From Bacillota bacterium (GTDB lineage Bacteria; Bacillota; Clostridia; Acetivibrionales; DSM-1351), in assembly GCA_023441625.1 (NCBI GenBank), contig JAEZOA010000040.1, forward strand, positions 1-14,313: a stretch of DNA of 14,313 nucleotides, given 5' to 3'. The notes below the pieces were generated by a model. The model searched no databases and was not told the DNA's origin. It saw only the letters and a list, made by a program, of their open reading frames with translations. Position 1 is the first letter of the stretch. The number at the start of each line of letters is the position of its first letter. Position numbers and translations under genes: made by a program. Shown here piece after piece: positions 6,170 through 13,127 of this stretch.

Positions 6170-8147
6170 TTTAGAAGGGGCAGCATGGAAAAAGCATATA
6201 TTCGCTTTGCTGGCTCTGATAATGATATTGGCTCTGACGGCTTGTGTTGCCGAAGAAAGCGCATCACCGGAAAGTGTATCTTCCGATACCGAATGGACCG
6301 TCTACTGGTATTTGTGTGGAAGTGATCTTGAAAGCAATTACGGCGCCGCCACCAATGATCTTGCCGAGCTGACGTCGGTGAAACTGCCGGAAAATGTGAA
6401 GGTGGTCATTCAGACCGGCGGCGCGTCAAGCTGGCATAATGAAACAGTCAGTGCGGATACGCTTGGGCGTTATGTATATGACAATAACGGATTGCAGCTC
6501 ATTGAAGAGCTTCCCTCCGCCAGTATGGGCGATGGGCAGACGCTCAAGAATTTTCTCGCTTTCGGAAAAGAAAACTACCCTGCCAAGCGTACCGCTGTGG
6601 TGTTTTGGAACCATGGTGGTGGCTCGGTGTCAGGTGTGGCCTTTGACGAGCTGTATGGCATGGATTCCTTGAGTCTTGCAGAAATGTATCAGGCTTTCTC
6701 GGAAACCTTCGAAGAAAATCCGCAGAATCAACCGGTGGACATTATCGGCTTTGACACCTGCCTCATGGCAACGGTGGATACGGCCTATACCTTCTCCAAT
6801 ATTGGCAAATACCTTGTGGCGTCGCAGGAGGTAGAGCCAGGAAACGGCTGGCTTTATAGCGGGTGGCTTGGGGCGCTTGCTCAAACGCCAGATATGGAAC
6901 CGTTGGAGTTGTCCAAAGTTATATGCGACAGCTATGCACAAGGCTGTAAGGAGGTCGGCACAGAGGATAACATCACCTTGTCTGTCACTGATCTTTCAAA
7001 TGTGTCTGGCTTGATTGCTGCATATGACAATTTCGGCAAAGAAGCTCTGGCTTCGGCAGTGAAAAACCCAGCATTCTTCGCACACTTTTCCAAAATTGCC
7101 AACAGCGTTGAAAACTACGGCGGTAATACCCGAGAACAGGGATATACCAATATGACCGATCTTGGGAATCTTGCTTTAAAATCGTCGGGATTGCTGCCCG
7201 AAACCTCCGGATATGTCTCCGATGAATTGAAGAACTGTGTCGTATACAAGGTAAACGGAAAATATCGTCCTGAGTCGGCAGGGCTTTCCTGCTATTACAG
7301 CTATAACGGTGATGTAGAGGATTTCAATGCCTATACGGACATCAGTCCTGCCGACTCTTTCAAATATCTGTATGCTTACGGCTTAACAGGCGAACTATCC
7401 GAACAGGGCATGGACTATATCGCCCAGATGGATTACAACACTCTTCCCGAGCTGATGACCTTAAACAGTGTAGACTGGCAGGATATGCCGGTAACAGTGG
7501 ATGAGGACGGTAATGCCACCCTGACACTAGGTAGAGAAGCGATAGACATTTTGTCCTCCCTGACCTTCGAGCTATACTATGCTGACCCGGAGGAGGATAT
7601 CATGCTCTGTCTTGGGACCAACAACGATATTGTAGCAGAATGGGAAAGCGGTGTTTTTAAGGATAACTTCCGAGGCGTATGGGGCAGCCTTGACGGTGCG
7701 CTATGCTATATGGAAATTGCCTATGAGGGCGAGAACTATAACCAGTATTCTGTGCCGATTCTGCTAAACGACGAAGAATATAACCTGACGGTCATCTATG
7801 ACTTTGAGACAGAGAAATATTCCATTGAGGGTGCCAGAAAGCCACTAGATGAAAGCGGCGCAGCCGATAAAAATCTGCGTTATCTGGTGGAAGGCGATAG
7901 AATTCAAACCATTCACTATGTAAAAACTATCAGCGGCGATGATGATGAGTTGACTGCTGTTCCTATTGACACCATTACGGTGACACCTCAAACTGCATTT
8001 GCGGAAATTGAGCTTGGCGACGGCCTTTTTATCATGATGTACACAATGCGGGATAGTCAGGGTAATGTGGCGTATTCCGTACCGATTACCTTTGAATCAG
8101 CAGACGGTGAAATCTATACCAGTGTAGAGTGGAATTTTGAGGATTAG
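6159..8147 (+). CDS. Clostripain-family (peptidase C11) lipoprotein
   Basis: The 662-residue product starts with a lipoprotein signal peptide: Lys11-Lys12, a hydrophobic core, and the lipobox LTAC with Cys29 as the lipidated residue, so it is anchored on the outside of the membrane. The peptidase C11 domain covers about 46-400. Its catalytic pair is visible as His152 in VVFWNHGGGS and Cys201 in IIGFDTCLMATVD, and the entry strand is WTVYWYLCGSDLES. This family cleaves cysteine-dependently, often after Arg or Lys. The last ~240 residues look like beta-rich accessory domains. The ATG at 6159 has GAGGAGG about 8 nt upstream and is preferred to an in-frame TTG at 6141. It is co-translated with LemA and followed by a strong terminator. 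The substrate is unknown. Confidence 0.9.
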   Translation: MKNNLEGAAWKKHIFALLALIMILALTACVAEESASPESVSSDTEWTVYWYLCGSDLESNYGAATNDLAELTSVKLPENVKVVIQTGGASSWHNETVSADTLGRYVYDNNGLQLIEELPSASMGDGQTLKNFLAFGKENYPAKRTAVVFWNHGGGSVSGVAFDELYGMDSLSLAEMYQAFSETFEENPQNQPVDIIGFDTCLMATVDTAYTFSNIGKYLVASQEVEPGNGWLYSGWLGALAQTPDMEPLELSKVICDSYAQGCKEVGTEDNITLSVTDLSNVSGLIAAYDNFGKEALASAVKNPAFFAHFSKIANSVENYGGNTREQGYTNMTDLGNLALKSSGLLPETSGYVSDELKNCVVYKVNGKYRPESAGLSCYYSYNGDVEDFNAYTDISPADSFKYLYAYGLTGELSEQGMDYIAQMDYNTLPELMTLNSVDWQDMPVTVDEDGNATLTLGREAIDILSSLTFELYYADPEEDIMLCLGTNNDIVAEWESGVFKDNFRGVWGSLDGALCYMEIAYEGENYNQYSVPILLNDEEYNLTVIYDFETEKYSIEGARKPLDESGAADKNLRYLVEGDRIQTIHYVKTISGDDDELTAVPIDTITVTPQTAFAEIELGDGLFIMMYTMRDSQGNVAYSVPITFESADGEIYTSVEWNFED

Positions 8148-8159
8148 GAGAAAAACTAT

Positions 8160-8202
8160 AAAAAGTCAGTATTGTGCCATTGGCAACAAACTGACTTTTT
8201 TA
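8160..8202 (+). terminator. Rho-independent terminator of the lemA-C11 operon
   Basis: AAAAGTCAGT (8161-8170) pairs with ACTGACTTTT (8190-8199). The stem continues inside as TTGT/ACAA and GCC/GGC around an ATT loop, and a run of six T follows. It begins 13 nt after the protease stop codon. The A-tract on the left may let it work on the opposite strand for the convergent toroid gene as well. Confidence 0.9.
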
Positions 8203-8239
8203 TCTGACGAGAAAACCATTTATTTTACCAATTAAAGTT

Positions 8240-9070
8240 TTAAAATAGGTTGTTTAATATCTCATTATATCGTTTTGTTGCTAACACGCTTGGTTCACCC
8301 TTTTTGCAAAAGGAAAGCTTGGCTAACTTGGGAACAACACGTTCAACTACAATTTGTCCATCAAGGGTTTTTGATTTCAAAATGTTAAAGGCTTCAAGAA
8401 ATCGACTATCTTCCTTTGCCCGGTTATAAAAAGATAAAACATAGACATATTCAAAAAGATTATAATTACGAAAGGGATACTCAACTTGCATAAACAGTGT
8501 TCCTATTCCATAATGGCAAGGGCCAATCGGCTTTTTAATTATCCAATGCTCAAGCAAAAATTCTACTGCCTTATCAAGCGCCTGCTCTTTATTGAGATAG
8601 TCACTGAAACGAAAGGCATCAAGAGCATTAAGGGTGGGTTTCGCATTGGAATACTCTGTTTCGGGTCCATGTCCAAAAAAAAATTTATTACAACGCCAAC
8701 CTCCATCTTTATATTGAGAATCTAAAAAATGTTGGAAGGTTCTTTGTATTCTGGTATCAGAAGCATACCCCATATGACAAAGTACATTGGCGGCGATAGC
8801 AGTCTGACATGGATAGATGCTGCCCTTTGGATATATTTTAAACTGTCCATCTTCTTTCCAAGTGCTGAAAATCAAATCAGCAGTTTCTTTTAAAATGGGC
8901 TCGTCAGGCTCAATGCCTAATTCCAGCAAGTATAGTGCACTTTCAAAGGTTGAGAAGGGTGAGCCTTTGAGGAGACGTTTGTCTGGCGTAGTCCAAAGGT
9001 CGTCGCCGTTATCGTATCTGTGTGATAATATTGTATTAATATCTGATAAATACTGTTTTTCTACTGCCAT
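8240..9070 (-). CDS. Prenyltransferase/squalene-cyclase-repeat (alpha/alpha-toroid) protein
   Basis: The 276-residue protein carries repeats typical of alpha/alpha-toroids of the terpenoid cyclase and protein prenyltransferase superfamily: a TWKEDGQFKIYP segment, then CQTAIAANVLCHMGY, and FLDSQYKDGGWRC, the last being a clear QxxDGGW-type repeat, followed by AKPTLNALDAFR. It is about half the length of squalene-hopene cyclases and I see no DxDD catalytic motif, signal peptide or membrane helix, so it is probably a cytoplasmic enzyme or binding protein of unknown substrate. The ATG at 9070 is chosen because GGAGG lies 8 nt upstream; the in-frame ATG at 9085 overlaps that ribosome site. It is transcribed alone from the promoter at 9177-9205 and converges on the C11 terminator. 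Confidence 0.8.
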   Translation of the reverse strand: MAVEKQYLSDINTILSHRYDNGDDLWTTPDKRLLKGSPFSTFESALYLLELGIEPDEPILKETADLIFSTWKEDGQFKIYPKGSIYPCQTAIAANVLCHMGYASDTRIQRTFQHFLDSQYKDGGWRCNKFFFGHGPETEYSNAKPTLNALDAFRFSDYLNKEQALDKAVEFLLEHWIIKKPIGPCHYGIGTLFMQVEYPFRNYNLFEYVYVLSFYNRAKEDSRFLEAFNILKSKTLDGQIVVERVVPKLAKLSFCKKGEPSVLATKRYNEILNNLF

Positions 9071-9176
9071 TTTTCCTACCTCCAATGGTCAATATTTAAT
9101 AAAAGCTTGTAATAAGCGCTTCTGACATGCTTTCTAAAGAATACACCAGATAGGGGTTGCATATACATTAATTACC

Positions 9177-9205
9177 ATTATACTAGAAGCAGAGGTAGTA
9201 CACAA
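9177..9205 (-). promoter_or_regulatory. Promoter of the toroid gene
   Basis: On the minus strand TTGTGT (9200-9205) and a perfect TATAAT (9177-9182) are separated by exactly 17 bp, with a TAG before the -10 box. It is about 105 bp upstream of the start codon at 9070, leaving a leader of roughly 100 nt. The LuxR-type gene upstream ends at 9231, so the toroid gene has its own promoter. Confidence 0.65.
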
Positions 9206-9230
9206 CAACTCCAGTGCAGGATTCCCGTTT

Positions 9231-9992
9231 TCACGTTAACTTTAGTAAAGAATATAAAATAGAATTTACAGCAATTTGGGTTCTGTTCTCACAAGAAAGC
9301 TTCTGTAAGATAAGTTGTAAATAGGATTTAACTGTATTTTCAGATATAAAAAGCCGACTTGCTATTTCTTTATTTGAATAGCCCTTATTTATTTGGTTTA
9401 GCACTTCTCGTTCAGAAGTACTTAAACTTTCTATGCTGAAATTAGGGAGCATTATTTTACAGGCATACTCAGTTATATTAACCTTTATAGAATGAAGCTT
9501 AAAGTTAGACTCAATAGATTGGGCAAATAATTTAAAAAATTCAATTGATAATTTATCTTTTTTTGAATGCATAAAGAAAGCCGATAGATATGCAATTGTT
9601 TTATTGTTAACAATTATAGGGAAAGTACAGTTTGTTAAGCATTGAAAGGCTGGATTTTCATTTTCACGTGGGTTGATAACACTTTCCTTATTTCTTTTAA
9701 AACATTCTGATATCGATGTCTTTCCTATATTTTCTTCCTTAAAATTTAAGCCTGGGCATAACTTTATAACACTACTCATTAATTCGTGATTTACATGATG
9801 AGATATTATGGATAAGTTAGTATCTAAAAGCAAGACGAAATTGAAAAATAAATTTAAATCAAAAAGACTATGATAATAGGTGGAAAGAAGAAGTTTAAGT
9901 ATAATTAAATCCGAATTATTTATGGGATGAATGACTTTGTAAGAAAAGTGACTTGGTCCCACTTGATTACATCCAAAATATAATTTTTCCAT
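9231..9992 (-). CDS. GAF-like sensor / LuxR-type transcriptional regulator
   Basis: The protein has 253 residues. The C-terminal LuxR helix-turn-helix is clear at about 188-240: LSTSEREVLNQINKGYSNKE, then IASRLFISENTVKSYLQLIL and KLSCENRTQIAV. The N-terminal part resembles the GAF region of AcoR-like regulators: a VLLLDTNLSII strand, PGLNFKEENIGKTSI (the GlyThr-Asn-Ala-Ile-like position), and NCTFPIIVNNKTIAYLSAFF. No receiver domain or Walker motif is present, so it is a one-component, ligand-sensing regulator of unknown effector. ATG at 9990-9992 is chosen because AGGAGAG sits 8 nt upstream; the in-frame TTG at 9998 is too close to it. It diverges from the ABC exporter operon, which it probably controls (inference). 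Confidence 0.8.
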   Translation of the reverse strand: MEKLYFGCNQVGPSHFSYKVIHPINNSDLIILKLLLSTYYHSLFDLNLFFNFVLLLDTNLSIISHHVNHELMSSVIKLCPGLNFKEENIGKTSISECFKRNKESVINPRENENPAFQCLTNCTFPIIVNNKTIAYLSAFFMHSKKDKLSIEFFKLFAQSIESNFKLHSIKVNITEYACKIMLPNFSIESLSTSEREVLNQINKGYSNKEIASRLFISENTVKSYLQLILQKLSCENRTQIAVNSILYSLLKLT

Positions 9993-9998
9993 ATTCAA

Positions 9999-10377
9999 TA
10001 CTCTCCTATATTCCTAAATTTTGCAATAATAAAGTTTAGAAGATATCTAATTTTACCATAAAATTACATAATAAGTAAATAGAGGATTATATGTCGTGTT
10101 AGATGTCAATAAATTACATTAATTATCATTTAAAAACTATAAAGTGAATTTATATATATAAATAAACAGAAAACAACACATATTTATAGTAATATTCATC
10201 CAAAATAATGTATAAAAGGTAATAAAAGTAAAATATAATTATTAAAGATGATACATATTACAATAATTTAGAAATAAATGATATACCTGCAAGAATAAAG
10301 TAAATTATTTAGAAATTATAGATTCTCAATTCTGGATTACCTACTAGCTCAAGTTAAAGAATGAGAGGAAGGTTGAT
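9999..10377. other. AT-rich divergent regulatory region
   Basis: No gene is seen. For the minus strand a weak promoter can be read as TTACTT (10073-10078) and TAAAAT (10050-10055) with 17 bp between, suiting the LuxR-type gene. The sequence is so AT-rich that plus-strand -10 boxes are plentiful and none can be singled out. A near-direct repeat, ATTTAGAAAT at about 10265 and again at about 10309, could be a regulator site. The exporter ribosome site is GAGAGGAAGG just before 10378. Confidence 0.4.
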
Positions 10378-11427
10378 ATGTCAATTATTGATGTTAGTAA
10401 TCTAACAAAGGACTATAAGCTTAATGTAAGAAAAAAAGGTTTAATTGGATCTATACAGAGTTTAATTATACCAGAATACAAGCTTAAAAGAGCAGTAGAA
10501 AATATTAGTTTTTCAATTGATAAGGGAGATATGGTTGGTTTTATTGGGCCCAATGGGGCAGGAAAATCCACTACAGTAAAAATGTTGACGGGGATATTAT
10601 CGCCGACAACTGGTGAAATCAGTATTCTTGGAATGTCACCAAGTAAGGAAAGAAAGAAGATAGCTACAAAAATAGGCGTGGTTTTTGGACAACGAACTCA
10701 GTTATGGTGGGATCTCCCTGTAGGAGACACCTTTGACCTTCTAAAGTATATTTATAGAATACCTGAAAAGGTCTTTAGGTCAAATATGGAAATGTATAAT
10801 GAACTTCTTGGACTCAATGAATTTATTTCTCAGCCAGTTAGACAGCTTAGTCTTGGACAGAGAATGAGAGCTGATATTGCAGCAGCTCTGGTACATAATC
10901 CTGACATTATATTATTTGATGAGCCAACTATAGGACTTGATGTAATTGCAAAAGAAAAAATACGTGAATTTATTAAGCAAGTCAATAAAGAAAGAAATAC
11001 AACCATGCTTTTTACAACCCATGACATGATGGATATTGAAAAGACTTGCAGAAGAATGATAATCATTGACGGTGGAGTGATTATTTACGATGGGACGGTA
11101 GAGCAAATTAAGAGGAGATACGGAACAACTAGAACTCTGGTGGCTGAATTTGGTAAACTCGATGAAAATATTGTTTTGCCAGAGGGGGTTGATGTTGTAG
11201 AAAAGAAAGAAAATAAGATATACATACATTTCAATAAAGATGATATTCAGGTTTCAAACCTTATTTCTCATTTAACAGCTAAATATAATATTCTGGATTT
11301 AACAATACAAGAACCAGAAATCGAAGCAATCATCAGAGAAATTTATGAGGGGGGGATTGATTATGATAAGAGCATATCTGGAAATAGCCAAAAAAGCATT
11401 TCAGAGCAGCTTAGCATATCGTGTTGA
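10378..11427 (+). CDS. ABC exporter ATP-binding protein (ABC-2/viologen-exporter type)
   Basis: The 349-residue ATPase powers the two permeases downstream. Walker A is GPNGAGKST (57-65), the Q-loop Gln105 is in VVFGQRTQLWWDLPV, the signature is LSLGQ (157-161), Walker B is IILFDEP with Glu182, the D-loop GLD follows, and the switch is His215. The LSLGQRMRADIAAAL and TIGLDV blocks are those of the ATPases paired with DUF990-like permeases. A ~100-residue C-terminal regulatory tail follows the nucleotide domain. The last 23 residues (327-349) lie beyond a run of seven G (11349-11355) and overlap the permease gene by 65 bases; their composition (many Ser, Lys, Gln) looks like out-of-frame read-through. 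One extra G would end the protein right after the run, one fewer would fuse it to the permease. Confidence 0.93.
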   Translation: MSIIDVSNLTKDYKLNVRKKGLIGSIQSLIIPEYKLKRAVENISFSIDKGDMVGFIGPNGAGKSTTVKMLTGILSPTTGEISILGMSPSKERKKIATKIGVVFGQRTQLWWDLPVGDTFDLLKYIYRIPEKVFRSNMEMYNELLGLNEFISQPVRQLSLGQRMRADIAAALVHNPDIILFDEPTIGLDVIAKEKIREFIKQVNKERNTTMLFTTHDMMDIEKTCRRMIIIDGGVIIYDGTVEQIKRRYGTTRTLVAEFGKLDENIVLPEGVDVVEKKENKIYIHFNKDDIQVSNLISHLTAKYNILDLTIQEPEIEAIIREIYEGGIDYDKSISGNSQKSISEQLSISC

Positions 11428-12154
11428 CTACTTTGCAGGACTTATCAATACATTAATATTAATTTTTGTTAATATTTCCATTTGGAAAGCAATATACGGA
11501 GAAGATGGTTCATTTAATGGGGTACAGCTTCAAATAGTATTAACATATATTGTTATAGGGTTCTTAATGCAAAGTATTTTTGGTATGGATGAGTACTTTA
11601 TATCAAATAAAATAAATAATGGGTTAATTTCCTCAGACCTATTAAAACCAACAAGTTTTAGAATGCTTGTATTTTTCTATAATTTTGGTTTAGTAGCATT
11701 TAAAATAATCATGAATCTTATGCCAGCAGTTATCCTATCAGTTTTATTTTTCAAACTGCTGCTTCCATTTTCATTATCTATGGGAATTTATTTTCTGATA
11801 AGTATGGCAATGGGGTATCTTGTGCTTTACAGCCTGAACTTCATTGTTTGGCTAAGTGCTTTCTGGTTCTATGGCACCTTCAGTCTTGTTACTATAAAGG
11901 ATGCAATCATTGTGGTTATGTCGGGTGCGCTTATTCCGCTATGGTTCATGCCTCAATGGTTATATGATTTTATTAAATTAACACCCTTTGATTCAATTTA
12001 TTATATTCCAATATCTATATACCTAGGGCAAATTCCAGCTAATGAGATTGTAATGAGTATGATTAAACAAGGCTTTTGGATAATACTTCTAACCTGTATA
12101 GGGCATGTTGTTTGGAAATTTGCTACAAAAAAACTTGTTGTACAGGGAGGGTAG
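11363..12154 (+). CDS. ABC-2-like permease, first subunit
   Basis: The 263-residue membrane protein has about six hydrophobic segments (near 24-42, 56-73, 108-131, 140-160, 181-198 and 236-251). Between segments two and three lies NNGLISSDLLKPTSFR, the Gly-x-I/L-x-x-x-Leu-x-x-Pro loop that contacts the ATPase in ABC-2-type exporters. The start at 11363 is chosen because the G-rich GAGGGGGGG (11347-11355) lies 7 nt upstream and serves as the ribosome site; an in-frame ATG at 11345 would overlap it. It overlaps the ATPase reading frame by 65 bases and is followed after one base by the second permease. The exported substrate cannot be told from the sequence. Confidence 0.88.
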   Translation: MIRAYLEIAKKAFQSSLAYRVDYFAGLINTLILIFVNISIWKAIYGEDGSFNGVQLQIVLTYIVIGFLMQSIFGMDEYFISNKINNGLISSDLLKPTSFRMLVFFYNFGLVAFKIIMNLMPAVILSVLFFKLLLPFSLSMGIYFLISMAMGYLVLYSLNFIVWLSAFWFYGTFSLVTIKDAIIVVMSGALIPLWFMPQWLYDFIKLTPFDSIYYIPISIYLGQIPANEIVMSMIKQGFWIILLTCIGHVVWKFATKKLVVQGG

Positions 12155-12155
12155 A

Positions 12156-12986
12156 ATGGAACAAATCAAACCTTATAAAAAAGTTGAATTATTAAAGATA
12201 ATAATAGTATTTTTTAAGCTCAACCTAAAATCAATGCTAGAATACAAATTTGATAGGTTTTTCATAGCATTAGCAATCTTTGTAAGAGAAATGGTAAGTA
12301 TAGTAATAATGTATCTTCTGCTAACAAGATTTATAACAATAGGTGGATGGAAAATGAATGAGATGTTCTTTCTCTATAGTTTTCTGTTTCTGTCCTATAG
12401 TCTCTTTGTTTTCTTTTTTACTGGAATTAGAGATTTTGATGATATGGTATATAACGGCGCACTAGATAGATATCTTATTAGACCATTAGGGCTAATGTTT
12501 CAGGTGGTGGCATCAAGAGTTGATTTTACTGCAACAATAGGTCATGGAGCAGTTGGTATACTATTATTTTTAAATTCTTATAACACAGTAGGAATTGACT
12601 GGAATTTAAAAAACATTACATATTATATATCCGTTTTGGTTGGAGGTGCTATCATCCAAGCATCCTTATTTATGGTATCCTCATGCTTCAGTTTTTGGGC
12701 TATAAAGACAGCAAACCTTCGAAATTTAATATTTTTTAATTCTAGACGATTTGCTGGATATCCAATTAGCTTTTATCCGGGTTTCATTCAAAAAATGCTG
12801 ATTTTTGCTGTTCCTTTTGCTTTTGTAAGCTATTTTCCAGCCCAATTCTATTTGAGAAAACCAGATTTGACAATGTTCTGGAGTGGATACTTATACCTTA
12901 CTCCTTTAGTAGGCATTTTATTATTTGTTTTAGTTTATTTATTTTGGAGGTCAGGACTAAAGCGCTATTCTAGTACTGGAAACTAG
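12156..12986 (+). CDS. ABC-2-like permease, second subunit (DUF990 type)
   Basis: The 276-residue protein has a basic N-terminus and about six membrane segments (near 36-57, 70-90, 126-140, 155-180, 212-228, 246-264). The cytoplasmic loop YNGALDRYLIRPLGLMFQ after segment two is the counterpart of the ATPase-contact loop in the first permease, and the late IQKMLIFAVPFAFVSYFPAQ block is typical of the DUF990-like exporter permeases. The ATG at 12156 follows GGGAGGG closely and starts one base after the stop of the first permease, so the pair is translationally coupled and probably forms a heterodimeric channel. No clear terminator follows. Confidence 0.88.
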   Translation: MEQIKPYKKVELLKIIIVFFKLNLKSMLEYKFDRFFIALAIFVREMVSIVIMYLLLTRFITIGGWKMNEMFFLYSFLFLSYSLFVFFFTGIRDFDDMVYNGALDRYLIRPLGLMFQVVASRVDFTATIGHGAVGILLFLNSYNTVGIDWNLKNITYYISVLVGGAIIQASLFMVSSCFSFWAIKTANLRNLIFFNSRRFAGYPISFYPGFIQKMLIFAVPFAFVSYFPAQFYLRKPDLTMFWSGYLYLTPLVGILLFVLVYLFWRSGLKRYSSTGN

Positions 12987-13054
12987 GTTTCGATAAAAAA
13001 TAAATCAGGAGGTACCGTGCCATCCATTTCTACCAGGGAAATGCACATTTCATT

Positions 13055-13096
13055 AACATAAGCAATGTTGGCTTGCTAACTTGCGTTGTTTATGTT
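13055..13096. repeat. 13-bp stem inverted repeat of unknown origin
   Basis: AACATAAGCAATG (13055-13067) can pair along its whole length with CGTTGTTTATGTT (13084-13096), eleven Watson-Crick and two G-U pairs, around a 16-nt loop. The flanking bases 13010-13125 are noticeably richer in GC than the exporter genes before and the nucleotidase after. There is no U-run, so it is not a standard terminator. It may be a structured leader of the nucleotidase gene, or a remnant of a small mobile element inserted between the operons. Confidence 0.4.
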
Positions 13097-13127
13097 CTTG
13101 TACGGAATGCTGGGCGTGGGCATTAAT

